Shown: piece by piece, positions 9,845-22,613 of the stretch
Layout: each line of letters starts with the position of its first letter
How positions within the stretch are numbered: position 1 is the first letter of the stretch
Assembly: GCA_026874595.1 (NCBI GenBank)
Contig: CM049314.1
Location: 72,682,300 to 72,746,299, forward strand
DNA length: 64,000 bases
Origin: Sipunculus nudus
Lineage: Eukaryota; Annelida; Sipuncula; Golfingiida; Sipunculidae
Direction: 5' to 3'
Program-made: the position numbers and the translations under genes
The notes under the pieces: generated by a model
Seen by the model: only the letters and a program-made list of their open reading frames with translations
Told to the model about the DNA's origin: nothing
Databases searched by the model: none

Positions 9845-10992
9845 GTGTCAGAACGACACGAATGCCCCCGCCTTGGGCAAATTAGAAACATTTGTTAAAT
9901 TTTGACATTTTTTTTACGTTTAGGAGGTGTCATATGGTCAAAAGTAGGTCAACAAGGGAAAAATGCAAACTCGATCTGTTACGGGTCATTATCAAGCAAC
10001 ACACCAAAAATCAAGCCAGTATCTGCAGGCATTGTGAAAAAAAGTCCATACATGTGCAGTTTCCATAAATATTTCTGTCTTTTATGAAATTCTCTATGTT
10101 TAGGAGCCGTATAACAATCAAAAGTAGGTCAACCGGGATGAAACGCGATCTCGATCTGTAACTGTCATTATCTGCCCACACATAAAAAATCAGGGTGGTA
10201 TCTGCAGGCATTGAGGAAAAAAAGTTCATACATAAGCATTTGTTATGAAAATTTCTTTTTTTTTTTTTACCAAACTTTCTAATGTTCAGGAGCAGTCAAA
10301 TGGTCAAAAGTAGGTCAACTGAGACAAAACAAGAAATCGATCTGTAGCTGATTATTATCTGCCTACACACCAAAAATTAGGCCCGTATCTGCAGGCATTG
10401 CGAAAAAAAGTCCGTACATGTGCACTTTTTTATGAAATTTTAGGAGCTGTTAAACGGTCAACTGGGACAAAACATGTACTCGATCTGTAAGTGGTCATTA
10501 TCTGCCTACACACCAAAAATCAGGCCAATATCTGCAGGCACTGCGAAAAAAAAGTCAGTACATGTGTATTTGTCATGAAAATTTATATTTTTCATGAAAT
10601 TTTCTATGTTCAGGAGCCGTAAAACGGTCAAAAGTAGGTCAACTGGCACGAAACGCGAACTTGATCTGTAACTGGTCAATATCTGCCAACACACCAAAAA
10701 TCAGGCCAATATCTGCAGGCATTGCGAAAAAAGTCCGTACATGTGTATTTGTCATGAACATTTCTATTTTTCATGAAATTTTCTAAGTTTAGGAGCTGTA
10801 TAACGGTCAAAAGTTGGTCATCTGGGACAAAATGCGAACTCGATCTGTAACTGGTCATTATCTGCTGACACACCAAAAATCAGGCAAATATCTGCAGGCA
10901 TTGAAAAAAAAGTCCGTACGACTGGTTTATTTCGGAATGATGTACAAGGGTAAAACTATAAGCCCCGGCCACTTTGTGGCGGGGGCATTTAA
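9845..10992. mobile_element. pearl-like element: ~180-bp tandem repeats between short inverted ends
   Basis: The left end has a GTGTC-AGAAC-GACAC hairpin (9845-9859) followed by AATGCCCCCGCC (9861-9872). The exact complement GGCGGGGGCATT is at 10978-10989. Between them six units of about 180 bp are marked by GGTCAAAAGTAGGTCAA (about 9934, 10118, 10299, truncated 10456, 10626, 10806) and TATCTGCAGGCATTG. A second hairpin, GCCCCGGCCAC-TTT-GTGGCGGGGGC, precedes the right end. Short inverted ends around a tandem core is the architecture of bivalve 'pearl' elements, later linked to Helitron-like transposons. Confidence 0.7.
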
Positions 10993-11079
10993 ACGGGTAC
11001 TGGTCCCTCTTAGGATACATTTTGCACCATTTCTGACACACTGTGTGGCTACGGAAAAGATGCGTGAAGAAAATGCCGT

Positions 11080-11292
11080 ATGGCCACTGTCAATAACAAT
11101 ACAGATTATTCACAGTCAAATGGCTATTCACCAGCAGCATTCGGAATACAAACATCCGTTGCCTTTCTGTCAACCTCCGCGCAGGAATCTGGTCTATTGA
11201 GCACATTGAATAATCTCTGCTGGCCGTCACGAATTAAAGTATGTCTTCCGCGACATTTGACCCCATCAACGCCTCACTGGATGATCATATAA
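11080..11292 (+). CDS. small unrecognised reading frame
   Basis: 70 codons starting ATGGCCACT with a protein-like N-terminus (MATVNNNTDYSQSNGYSPAA). There is no family resemblance that I recognise, no signal peptide and no membrane segment. It lies between the pearl-like element and the zinc-finger gene. It could be a first exon or chance. Confidence 0.2.
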   Translation: MATVNNNTDYSQSNGYSPAAFGIQTSVAFLSTSAQESGLLSTLNNLCWPSRIKVCLPRHLTPSTPHWMII

Positions 11293-11486
11293 TGTAAACA
11301 ACAATCTGACTTTCGATCCCTTGGTACTCGTGTTTTATGTCAGCATGCAATAATGGTTAATTCCCTTATTCATGCAGGTAATCCTTTTGCATGATATTGA
11401 AACTACCAGAACAAGTGTCGCCATATGTTAACATCTAAATGATTTCACTCATTTTAGTTTTTAGGGTACCTTGACAAGTTGCCACA

Positions 11487-13178
11487 TTAATCACATTTTA
11501 ATGGTTTCTCTCTGGAATGAATCCAGTTGTGCCTGGTCAGAGGAGATGAATGGGAAAAACATTTTCCACACTGTTCACATTTAAATGGTTTCTCTCCTGT
11601 GTGTGTCCGAGTGTGCACAATTAGACTAGATGAGGATGAAAAAGATTTGCCACAATGATTACATTTAAAGGGTTTCTCTCCAGTATGAATTCTTTTATGC
11701 TTGGTAAGGGTACTAGATACAGAGAAACATTTCCCGCACTGTTCACATTCAAATGGTTTCTCTCTTGTGTGTGTCCGAGTGTGCACAATTAGATGAGATG
11801 GAAGGGAAAAACATTTCCCACACTGTTCACATTCAAATGGCTTCTCTCCTGTGTGTGTCCGAGTGTGCACCATCAGACTAGATGAGGATGAAAAAGATTT
11901 GCCACAATGATTACATTTAAAGGGTTTCTCTCCAGTATGAATTCTTTTATGCTTGGTGAGAGCACCAGATTGAGAGAAACATTTCCCACACTGTTCACAT
12001 TTATATGGTTTCTCTCTTGTGTGTGTCCGAGTGTGCACAATTAGAATAGATGAGGATGAAAAGGATTTGCCGCAATGCTCACATTTAAATGGTTTCTCTC
12101 CTGTGTGTGTCCGACTGTGCACAATTAGATCAGACGTGGATGAAAAGGATTTGCCACAATCCTTACATTTAAATGGTTTCTCTCCAGTGTGTGTCCGAAT
12201 GTGCAAAATTAGATGGGATGAGGATGAAAAAGATTTGCCACAATGCTCACATTTAAATGGTTTCTCTCCAGTGTGTGTCCGAGTGTGCACAATTAGATTT
12301 GATGAGGATGAAAAAGATTTGCTACAATGCTCACATTTAAAGGGTTTTTCTTCAGTATGAATTTTTGTATGTTTGGTCAGGGTACTAGATACAGAGAAAC
12401 ATTCCCCGCACTCGTCATATTTAATTGGTTTCTCGCCAGTGTGAATCCTGTTGTGCCTGGTCAGATGAGATGGAAGGGAAAAACATTTCCCACACTGCTC
12501 ACATTTAAATGGTTTCTCTCCAGTGTGTGTCTTGGTGTGCACAATTAGATCAGATAAGGATGAAAAGGATTTGCCACAATCCTCACATTTAAATGGTTTT
12601 CCTCCAGTATGTGTCTGAGTGTGCACGATTAGTTGAGCAGAGCATGAGAAAGATTTATCACACTGTGCACATCTGAATGGTTTCTTTGCCACTGATTTTG
12701 GGGTGTATTGTTTCATGTCACTCGTATTTGGAGCATATCTTTCACATTCTAAAGTTGTCACACCTTCCTCTGTGTAGCTTTCCACATGTTCACTCAATGT
12801 TTTTAATTCTGATAAATTAGAGTCATAGAACTGACATGTAATGTCTCCACCATTTATGAGCATGTTTTGTCCATCTGAAGATTCGTATTTAATAGGATAG
12901 GCATCCGACCCTTCTTGTAGAGAATTAGAAATCACATTTTCTACATTTAATGTTATTTCTTCTGTCTCCTCCATTTCAAATGCAGCATCACACATGGGTA
13001 TATCAAGGCCTGCTGATATGGTCTCCTCACGTTTTTCTTCTTTATATCTATAAAGGTCTCCTTTATCAAATGTAAAACTAGAGGTATCAATTTCGTTGTT
13101 GCTCATGCCATACATCTCGCATTTTTCTTCTTTAACAAAAATTTCCAGGCCTTGATTAATCAACTGCTTTGAATCCAT
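11487..13178 (-). CDS. C2H2 zinc-finger protein with 14 tandem fingers
   Basis: Probable nuclear DNA-binding regulator. The first ~165 residues are acidic and Glu/Ser-rich with no KRAB, BTB, SCAN or ZAD domain that I recognise. They are followed by 14 Krüppel-type fingers of 28 residues with TGEKP linkers. Finger 4 has Tyr in place of its first Cys (about 12412) and is probably not folded. After finger 14 the protein stops at LKCD, the start of a fifteenth finger. Most fingers follow two types, KSFSSSS-x-LIVH and KCFS-x4-LTKH, and blocks are nearly duplicated (fingers 9-10 and 12-13). The frame extends to 13220, but I prefer the Met at 13178 because TTTTTTGCAG on the minus strand ends at 13193, a likely splice acceptor for a non-coding 5' exon not found here. 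Confidence 0.85.
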   Translation of the reverse strand: MDSKQLINQGLEIFVKEEKCEMYGMSNNEIDTSSFTFDKGDLYRYKEEKREETISAGLDIPMCDAAFEMEETEEITLNVENVISNSLQEGSDAYPIKYESSDGQNMLINGGDITCQFYDSNLSELKTLSEHVESYTEEGVTTLECERYAPNTSDMKQYTPKSVAKKPFRCAQCDKSFSCSAQLIVHTQTHTGGKPFKCEDCGKSFSSLSDLIVHTKTHTGEKPFKCEQCGKCFSLPSHLTRHNRIHTGEKPIKYDECGECFSVSSTLTKHTKIHTEEKPFKCEHCSKSFSSSSNLIVHTRTHTGEKPFKCEHCGKSFSSSSHLILHIRTHTGEKPFKCKDCGKSFSSTSDLIVHSRTHTGEKPFKCEHCGKSFSSSSILIVHTRTHTREKPYKCEQCGKCFSQSGALTKHKRIHTGEKPFKCNHCGKSFSSSSSLMVHTRTHTGEKPFECEQCGKCFSLPSHLIVHTRTHTREKPFECEQCGKCFSVSSTLTKHKRIHTGEKPFKCNHCGKSFSSSSSLIVHTRTHTGEKPFKCEQCGKCFSHSSPLTRHNWIHSREKPLKCD

Positions 13179-13192
13179 TTGTTTCTCAATAA

Positions 13193-13202
13193 CTGCAAAA
13201 AA
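13193..13202 (-). promoter_or_regulatory. candidate 3' splice site upstream of the zinc-finger start
   Basis: On the minus strand a T-run followed by GCAG lies 14 bases before the preferred ATG at 13178. The upstream in-frame Met at 13220 would be encoded inside this presumed intron. Confidence 0.5.
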
Positions 13203-14389
13203 GCGATTGGATAATGCCATTACTATACAAGATATGATTATGTTCTACATAGGTTACAGGTCACACAGATCAAATATATTATTTCTTGTTTCTTCTTCTA
13301 CCACGTGGAAACATATTTTAATGATTAATTGGCTAAAGTTTCCATGCTTAATTTCATTTTTACCATAGTGGTAAAATGAAATATCAGTGAGGTCTGCTAT
13401 TCTAATAAAATACCAAGCCTTAATCCTTATTTCGATTGATGTGGTTTTTATAAGAAAGTTTTTAAAAATTGGTGGCTTTCCCAAAACCAGATTTGTTTTT
13501 TATTCCCTGTCAGAAGAAGAAAGGCTCGGCAGAAATGATTAACTGGCCAGCAGGGATACCAAATATGGAACAGAAACTGTCAAACGCACCTGAAGGTCTC
13601 ATTTCCACAGTATTTATCATTCTAATAACAACAACAAGGCACCCATGGGTCACATCGCTCAGCTGATTTTTGGAAAATATTAGTAGCTGCAAAATATTTT
13701 TTTATCTCTTTTGGTTTTTCATGTATATTATCATTAGAAAAGCTATGCGAAAATGGCCCTGCTTAAATGAAACTCTGTAAATTATAGAATATTGGACATA
13801 AGCTAAACCATTTAGTGATGCACCAAGGGAACAAATGGGCCTGTGGTAAGTGTTATATAAAAGTAACATTTCATAAACAAATAATGAGTGAAGGTTATGA
13901 AGTTTTCAAAAGTTAAATATATGGCCATATGAATTAACAAGGGACCCATGGGTCACGGCGCTCAGCTGATCGTGATTGGACTATAAATGTTTCTCCACTG
14001 TGATACTTTATCGAGTCGATAAAGCTTATGATGTTATGTACATGTTGGGCTATTATAAAGGAATGTAATGTAATATGTGAGTAAATGATAAATGAAATTA
14101 CCTGACTGATGGATTAATAGAGTCAAATTAAGTGGTTCATTTTTTATTTATTTAGGAGGGGTTGAAAATTGTGATATATTTGAGCAAATATGAATGCAAT
14201 GACAGCAGTAATAAGCAGTACTAATATGATGATAAGGCTATTTGTTGAAGGATCTAAAGTGTATGGTAGTCTGCAAGCGTTTAATTTGACAGATATGATG
14301 TTATGATTAACTATGCTGATGAAGTGATTTATGTGACTGTATGACACAATATCTCTTTAGTCTTGACAAGGTACATTATTGTGATGCCC
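13203..14389. other. AT-rich DNA with two copies of a 30-bp CCATGGG motif
   Basis: No gene was recognised. AACAAGGGACCCATGGGTCA, followed by CGGCGCTCAGCTGA, occurs at 13935-13968, a diverged copy at 13632-13665 and a third at 18575-18608. GACCCATGGGTC is a 12-bp palindrome. The rest is unassigned, possibly upstream intron of the zinc-finger gene. Confidence 0.45.
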
Positions 14390-14480
14390 ACTATGTCTAC
14401 ATATTACACAATATTGACATAATTTCTGGCATGTACATAGGTACCTATGGACGAATAGTTATACAAAATATTAAAGTATG
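14390..14480. repeat. short fragment of repeat family A
   Basis: CATAATTTCTGGCATGTACA and the following bases match the block at 17660 and 21970 in family A, then similarity is lost. Confidence 0.5.
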
Positions 14481-15500
14481 AATATATCTGATTCATCTTG
14501 TTCTTGCTTACTGAGGCTGACATTGGGATGGGGTTCGGAGAAGGGAAAAGTGAGGGCAGCACGAAGGTGGATGTAGAAATATTCTATTGTAATGTTTTTC
14601 ATTTATATAAGAACATGAAAAGCTAAGAGGAAAGGGGCCCTCCTACTTGGTTATAGTAAAGTTCTAAATATATGATTGCAAACTAATACTCTGACAAGAC
14701 TGTCATGAAGAAAAACAGTAAAAGTTTTGAGATACTGTGTTGCATACGAAAATTTACAGATGGACAGGCAAGTGGACAGAATGGACTAATACCTTTATTT
14801 CACTTTCAGGAGAATAATGCATTTAAGTTTATATATAATCCTATTTTTTTAAGCAGATCCACTTTTTCCATTAAGAAGTTTTTATCTGAATCATTTTTTT
14901 TATTTACAGGTTTATAAATTTTTAATTAAAAAACCTGAAAATATAAGTTAAAATATTAGAATTGTTGCAAAAGTTGCAATCATTATATATACAGAGTAAA
15001 AAACATTGGGTCATATTATGCATACACATATTTTATTATTTTTAAATCATAAATGTTTAAACTGATTTTAAAAGAAAATAATGCCACAACATGGCATCTA
15101 CAAGAATATTACTTGAATCACTATTAAAAAGTTTTGCACATTGGAGTTTTTAGGACATGCTTAATTTTATTCACCAAAATAAAATAAAAGTAAATTTGAT
15201 AAAATAAAACATCTTTTCAAATAAAGTATACACACTGTTGGTTGAATGAAGGACAAACAATATCATTGTGCTAATTACTATCCCAGTTTTAATTAATTAC
15301 TGGAATTAATAGTCAATTTCACACCTGGTGAAGTTTTTACTCTTCTGAAGTAAGGAATTACTTATCTCATGAACATCCACACTTTCACAGCAATACACCA
15401 CTTTGTGGACACAATTAAATGTACACTTTAATCATTGTAACCCTGGTGGTTCAATACAAACTCTAAAATGTAGCATGTCCAAGAATAAAATAAAATACAG
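14481..15500. other. AT-rich DNA, no gene recognised
   Basis: About 14489-14570 resembles 17100-17260 (GATTCATCTTGTT then a G-rich stretch), suggesting part of a longer family A form. The rest is unassigned. Confidence 0.35.
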
Positions 15501-15509
15501 AAAAATTAT

Positions 15510-16757
15510 AACATTCATCTAGTTTATGCACCAGCTGGGGGGGGGGATGAGTGCAGGTCAGAGGGGAAGCCTGCTAGTAGTGGCCAAGCTGGGCCAAGGT
15601 AAGCTGCCTGGGGTGGGTTACATAATGCAAGTGAAGGCTGTACTACTAGGTGGGCTAGATGTAAACAACACTTGACATGGTGTATGAAAACATGAATAAA
15701 AGCTATTCATTCCAATCAATTTCTTTTGAAATTTCAGATTTTAAAAGATTAAATCCTTATGCATATATGCTGGGAAAATTAAATCAACAGTGCCAAAGTT
15801 GGACAAAATTTAAGGTATTGATTTTTTATTTATGCTTATAACCTGAAAAATTTGCAAAATTCAGATCTAATTTTGGGTAAACAATTGAATCATGATTAAA
15901 TAAAGTTATATTCCTGAAAAAAAGTCTCTAGGTTCAGAAATTCTCATGTTAGGTGAGTAAATATATTTCCTGATTTTTGATAAAATTGCATTATGTTTTG
16001 GCCCATAACTTCAAAATAATACCCAATACTGACCTAATTTTTGGTATGTTCATAGAAAATGTATAAAAGAATGTGAATACTAAATATGATCAAAAACAGA
16101 TCAGTGGTTTTGATTTTAGGCAGCCTTGAAATGTAACAATGGCTTTTTTTATGGAAAACAGAGTTTTTTTTCCTTAATATCTCGAAGGAACAAAGTCCTA
16201 AAGACCCAATTTTTGGTATGGTAGGAGATTTTTGGGACATCTAAAAATATGTCAACAGCCAATTTCATATTTTTGCCAATATTTAAAAAAATTTAACAAA
16301 TTTTGATCTAATTTTTGGTATACAATTAAATTTAGATTAATTAAAGTTGTATTACTGGAAAAAAGTCCCTACCTTTAACACTTTTGGTCTTAAGTGACCA
16401 AATATCTTCCTGATTTTTTTACAAAGTCCATTATGTTTGGGCCCATAACTTTTTTTAAATTATAAAATACTGACTTAATATCTGGCATGTACATAGGAAC
16501 TATATAAAGGAATATTTATGGTAAATATGAAGAAAACCAGATGGGTGGTTTTGATATTAGGCAGTCCTGAAGTGTGAAAATAGATTTCTAATAAAAAATT
16601 GAGGTTTTTCCTTAATATCTCAAAGGAACGAAGTCCTATTGACCCAATTTTTGGCATGGTAGGAGATTATGGGGACATCTAACTGTATGCCGAAATTCAG
16701 ATTCGTAGGTCCAACGGTGTCGAAACCTGCCAGTCTTACGGACGGACATCCAGACGG

Positions 16758-16793
<36 letters not shown>

Positions 16794-16845
16794 CAATGGA
16801 CCATGACAATAGCTCAGATGACTTTAGTCAGCTGAGCTAAAAATT
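15510..16845. repeat. repeat family A, copy 2 (most complete)
   Basis: It contains two related sub-blocks, 15959-16260 and 16399-16690, each starting with TTCCTGATTTTT and GGCCCATAACTT. A CAGACGGA-type tetranucleotide array follows (16748-16790), and it ends with the hairpin TAGCTCAGATGACT / AGTCAGCTGAGCTA (about 16810-16838). The minus strand carries a 60-codon open frame (16475-16657) almost identical to that in copy 1. Confidence 0.85.
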
Positions 16846-17345
16846 AATACCACAAAATTGGACCAATATTCCTAATTTTAATACTAAGTTAACAGTGTTA
16901 TTCACACCTAACTTTAAGAGATATGAATGAAATGCTACAAAGTATTTATAACTTCTTAAGTCTTGTCAGTTAGCACTTACATTAGATCCTTATATTTTAT
17001 CACATTTGAATATTAGGATTAAATTCCTGAAATTTTTTTCTTTAAAAAAATTAATATTGTCCAAGTCTCATCAAAATGAATTTATTTAACATTAAAATTA
17101 TCAGATTCATCTTGTTTATTAGTCCTCTGTATTGCAGGGGTGGAAGGGGGAGGGGTCTCCATTATTACTGCTTGTTGCTGAAAAAATTTGTAATTTTAAG
17201 ATTCATCTAGTTCATAGTACAGGTCTGTCAATAGAGTGGGGTTGGGGGAGAGAAAAAGGCTCCCTGTGATATTGAATTAACTGCAGACAGCCTGATCAAG
17301 CTCAAGTCTGTGATGAGAGGGCTTGCCTTAGTGATGGGATTGCAT
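16846..17345. other. unassigned DNA between family A copies
   Basis: AT-rich to about 17100, then G-rich stretches (GGGGTGGAAGGGGGAGGGG near 17139) resembling the 5' zone of longer family A copies. No gene seen. Confidence 0.35.
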
Positions 17346-17998
17346 AAGATTATGCCAACAGCCTGGGGAGCAAAGAGAGCTGCACTGAATGACCTACAGT
17401 GGCCAAAGTGGACTGCTTGACAATGTAAGGGAATACAACAAGAGCCTCCACAAAAAATCAATAACTAGCCTAATTTTGCAGCTTTTGTTTTTAATTTTCA
17501 GATTTAAACAGATTAATTCCTTATGTGCACATGCTGTGAAAATTAAATCCACAGTACTTGCAGGATAAAAACGTGCTGTGGCCAAAATCAGGCAAAATTT
17601 AAGGTACCAATTTTTTTATTTTTGCTAATATTTTAAAAATTTTACAATACAGACCTTATTTCTGGCATGTACATAGGAACTATATAGAGGAATATTTATG
17701 GTAAATATGAAGAAAACCAGATGAGTGGTTTTGATACTAGGCAGTCCTGAAGCAGGAAAATAGATTTCTAATAAAAAATTGAGGTTTTTCCTTAATATCT
17801 CAAAGGAACCAAGTCCTACTGACCAAATTTTCGGCATGGTATGAGATTTTGGGGACATCTAACTGTATGCCGAATTTCAGATTTGTAGGTCCAATGGTGT
17901 CAAAACGTGCCAGTCTTACGGACAGATACACGGACAGACAGACGACGGACAATGGCCCACGACTATAGCTCAGATGACTTATAGTCAGCTGAGCTAAA
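17346..17998. repeat. repeat family A, copy 3
   Basis: GCCAACAGCCTGGGGAGCAA onward matches 4512 in copy 1. It includes the 17660-17880 block, a very short CGGACAGA array and the terminal hairpin at 17965-17995. Confidence 0.8.
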
Positions 17999-19643
17999 AA
18001 CCACAGAAACTGCACTGACGAAAGGATTTCTATGGTGGCAAACTACAAAACCTGAAAGAAAGGAAACGCAGAAAGCATCACTAGGAGTCTTGTAAAACAA
18101 ATAATGCCATCCTAAATCCAGGCACAGACCTAAATATCATCAGAACAAACACTTGCTGGTATATCCAATGATTTGTATAAAAATATTTAGATATCTAGTA
18201 ATCTATGTTTATTGCTTAGAGTCCATGAATAAAAGCAAAATATACCCATCATCTTATAAACAGTAGCTTAACATTAATACAATACTCTCATAGTCTTTAT
18301 GCCTGGACAAAACATTTAGTAATACCTCCAGCAACAGTCATTTTGTTATACACTAGTAATGTTCTTATCATTCAATGAGCTGATACAAATGGAGTCCTTT
18401 ATCACGTGATTCACATTGTTCAAATGGCATGTTGGATTTTCATTTCAGTGCAAATCATAGAGATTGTTTTTCACACCCTTCATGAAATCCATTTGAAATA
18501 AAAACATTTAAATTTCACTTACTTTACTACTCGGTGATAACTGAATCACATAAATGTATATCAAAATGTGTATTAAACAAGGGACCCATGGGTCACGGCG
18601 CTCAGCTGTTGTATATGATAAAAAATATGATTTGGGAAAGAGGCACATGCTTGTTTTGTGTGGTAATAAATATAAGCTTTATTACGAGTTGTTGGTGTTT
18701 AGCTTATGTATGATTTTGATAGTATCTTTGGAGACAGGGAAGAGGATTGATTTCATTTATTTTATTAACATATGGAGTGCTATTGTCACACAGATTTTGA
18801 CTTGGCCATATAACTTATAAGCAGCACATATAATAAAAGAGTTAAACTAAGTATTAAAATTTAATAACAAATATTGTGCCAATATAATTTTTATTTTAAA
18901 AAATGAGAAGAAAATCATGATTTTTTAAAATAAAATAGAACTGAAATGATTAATTAAATAATATTATAGAATATATTCATGAATGCATTCATGAATAAAT
19001 TTTGAAAGTATCTGCACTGGTATTCAAACTCTTTCATTTTCACCTGAATTCCCATTCTTATGCAATAAAATTTTTTAATGCAGTACATATTCATATTCGT
19101 ATTCAAATACATTTGCAAAGCATTCGCACCATGTCTAGTATTAATTCAGTTTTAGCCAAACAATGATGTTGAGAATCCAGAATATACAAAATTCACACAT
19201 TTAAATAATGATCAAAAGTACCTGGTTTTATTGCTTTTATTTATATTAAAAAAATAAATGAAATATATTCCCTTTGGACTACTTTCACATCAATCTACAC
19301 ACTAGACACAATAGGAATCTAGATTAATATTATCAACTGCATCTTTGTCTATCATTTATTTCCTTCATATGATTCCTAATGATTAGTAATGAATAATATG
19401 ATTTATTTTTTTATCATTAAAATTTCACTGAAAAATACCATAGGTGACTGCATGGTGTTATTTGGAATAACATTGACATTGACATTCTATCCATCCATAC
19501 AAGATTCTTACATCATCAGTAACTGCAAGTTAATTTTCTGTTATTCATCAACTAACAAATTCCTTTTCTATTAATTTTTTCTTTTATTTGTTATAAAAAA
19601 ACAATACAAAATTATTAATTCATTGATTATTATTATTTTGTTT
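17999..19643. other. AT-rich DNA without recognisable genes
   Basis: It holds the third 30-bp CCATGGG motif (18575-18608). Otherwise only short frames in AT-rich sequence. Confidence 0.4.
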
Positions 19644-19651
19644 TTCAAAAC

Positions 19652-20736
19652 CAGGGTTGGGTTTTCTCCAGATAAAACTTGTTTAATCCAGGACAATGGA
19701 TAAAACGGGTTTTATCCAGTTTAATCCAGTTTTATCCGGATTATACAGGATTAAACTGGATTAAACTAAGAATCACCTTGTATATTAAATTAAATAAACA
19801 AAAATGATAATCTGGATAAATAAGTTTAGAAGGTTTATTGATATATTAACTATGTATAAGTTTTATATGAAATTGGCAATTTCCTCCAGTTTCATGTTTC
19901 ACTGTTGTCAGCATCCACTTTTAGCTTATGCTCAACACACCAGATTGAGGAGCTGTCCCTTTGTCTTCTATGTTACTTTTCTGGCTGATAGTCAATTTCT
20001 TAATAGGATGTATCATCTTCATAGCATCATCCTAAAATATTTACTCATAGTCACAGGGCAAGCTTATAGGGTGACTTTTGTAGCCCAGTTGTCAACTGAT
20101 AATTATAGAGACTCTGTGGAGGGGGATGCCTGAATGACTTTGATCCAATGGAAGTCTCTCCTCTCAGTCTCAAGCTGTCATGACTGGATGGTTGTCAAAT
20201 GGTAGCCCAATGCTGCTGCTTGTATAAACATGCCTTTCCAGTGGTCAAAGAATACACTACTACCCGACATTAGATGCTTATCTGTGAATATATGATATTC
20301 TATAGTACCACTGATTGTGAAATTTAACTTAACATGTGTGAACTGCAATTGTTTAGCTTTTTTATAGTGTATTGACAAAATAGGTGATCATGTTTTAATA
20401 AGTAATACTCAAACTGACCTCGCTGAAAAAGAGAAATAATTTAAAGTTTCAAAATCATTATTAATATCATAGCAAGACTATCTGTGACAAAAACAATGAG
20501 TTTTATGTATAAATATATACCGTAGTCACATAATAATTCAGTTACCTAGACATAATTTGTTCCTTACAAGAACTGTATATTTTCACAGTGGAAAGCTAAA
20601 CTTAATATAAAATGTCTACTTCACAGTATACACCAAAACTTCAGATAAAACTGGATAAAACCTGTTTTATCCGATTCGGATTAATCTGGATTTATCCAGT
20701 GGTTTAAACTGACTGCGGATAAAACTGCCAACCCTG
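19652..20736. mobile_element. hAT-type element with perfect 8-bp target duplication
   Basis: It starts CAGGGTTGG and ends CCAACCCTG, the classic hAT CA..TG terminal form, and is flanked on both sides by TTCAAAAC (19644-19651 and 20737-20744). The first ~140 bp and last ~100 bp are packed with subterminal GGATAAAAC / GGATTAAAC motifs in both orientations, which in hAT elements are transposase-binding repeats. At 1,085 bp with no hAT transposase recognised, it is non-autonomous. Confidence 0.85.
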
Positions 20737-20744
20737 TTCAAAAC

Positions 20745-22346
20745 AACTACTAGATGAGTTGGGTTGGACACCTGGATCAACTGTTGCTGGGCATTAGCTG
20801 CCTGGCTGCCCCAGTGTATGCTTCGCTCAAGCATGCATAATCTGATGAAAGGTCAACAAGGTCGACATACAGGTCACTGAAGAGGGGCAGGATAAGCCTG
20901 GGTCTGACATGGATTCATAAAAACATTAATAAAAGCTACAATATTTGGCCAATTTCTTTCAGCTTTCTAAACTACAAAGATGAAATCCTTATGTGTGCAT
21001 GATATGAAAATTATATCAACAGCGCTCTCAGGAAACAAACGTGCCATGGTCAAAGTTGGGCAAAATTTAAGGTGCTAATTTTATATTTATACTAATAACT
21101 TATAAAATTTGAAAAATTCAGAACTAATTTTTGGTATTCAATTTAATCTTGATTAAATAATGATACACCCCTGACAAAAATTCTCTAGCTTCAGCAATCC
21201 TTTTAAGGGAGTAAATATATTTCTTGATTTTTTAAAAAGTGCATTATGTTAGGTCCCATAACTTAAAACAATTACACAATACTGACATCATTTTTTGCAT
21301 GTGCATTGCAAATGTATAGAAAATATGTATATTATATATGATCAAAGTCAGATCAGTGGTTTTGATATTAGGCAGTCTTACAGTGTAACAATGGGTTTTT
21401 AATGGAAAAATGAAGTTTTTCATAAATATTTCAAAGGAATTAAGTCCTAGTGATCAAATTCTTAGCATGGTAGGGGATTTTGGAGACATCTAACTGTATG
21501 CTAAATTTAAGGAACTTAGAGCTGAAGCTGAGTAGCTGAGCTCTAGCAAACTGCATAACACTAGCTTGATGTAAACTTGATGTGACATGGTGCTTGAAAA
21601 CTTGAATAAAATCTACAGTTTTTGATCAACTGGTTTCAAATTTTTGGTGTTAACAGACAAATGCTAACAAAAACATGCTGTGAAAATTAAATCCACAGTA
21701 CTAACAGGAAAAAAACGTGCCATGGTCAAACTTGGGCAAAATTTAAGGTACCAATTTTATATTTTTGCCAATATTTAAAAAGATTTAACAGATTTTGATC
21801 TAATTTTTGGTATACAATTAAATTTTGATCAATTAAAGTTGTACTACTGAAAAAAAGTCCCTACTTTTAACACTTTTGGTCTTAAGTGACCAAATATCTT
21901 TCCTGATATTTTTACAAAGTCCATTATGTTTGCGCCCATAACTTTTTTAAATTGAATAATACAGACTTAATTTCTGGCATGTACATAGGAACTATATAGA
22001 GGAATATTTATGGTGAATATGAAGAAAATCCAGATGAGTGGTTTTGATATTAGGCAGTCCTGAAGTGTGAAAATAGATTTCTAATAAAAAATTGAGGTTT
22101 TCCCTGAATATCTCGAAGGAACGAAGTCCTGTTGACCCAATTTTCGGCATGGTAGAAGATTTTGGGGACATCTAACTGTATGGCAAATTTTAGATTCTTA
22201 GGTCCAATGGTGTCGAAACGTGCCAGTGTAACGGACGGACATCCGGACGGAGCGATGGACAGACGGACGGACGGACAGACAGATGGATGACGGACAATGG
22301 ACCACATCTATAGCTCAGATGACTTATAGTCAGCTGAGCTAAAAAG
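20745..22346. repeat. repeat family A, copy 4
   Basis: Sub-blocks start at about 21212 and 21890, with a CGGACGGA array (about 22234-22290) and the terminal hairpin at 22311-22341. 20745-20930 resembles the G-rich 5' zone seen at 15530-15680. The minus-strand frame ARFDTIGPKNLKFAIQLDVP is the same peptide as in copies 1 and 3. Confidence 0.8.
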
Positions 22347-22543
22347 GTGTTTAAAGCTTATTTGTTTATTTTTGTTTGAGGCTGCTTGCTTAGATGTTTT
22401 TTAAAGGTGTTCGACCAAAACCCACCCTAGTAGAATTATGTGGTCACTGTAAGTGCAGGGGCATAGCCAGGGGGGCCGCAGGGGGCCATGCCCCCACCCC
22501 CCTTTGCATCCAGTACTCAACGTGCTTTTCACTTAATCTAATA

Positions 22544-22587
<44 letters not shown>

Positions 22588-22613
22588 CATATATGTGTGT
22601 GTTTGTGTGTGTG
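22544..22613. repeat. (TA)n then (TG)n microsatellite
   Basis: Perfect TA run followed by ATACATACATATATGTGTG and TG repeats inside the hAT-like element. Confidence 0.95.

Noticed and set aside
12019-12548. Plus-strand frames of repeated VCVRVCTIR peptides
   Set aside because: They are antisense shadows of the zinc-finger array on the minus strand; the 84-base periodicity explains the repeats.
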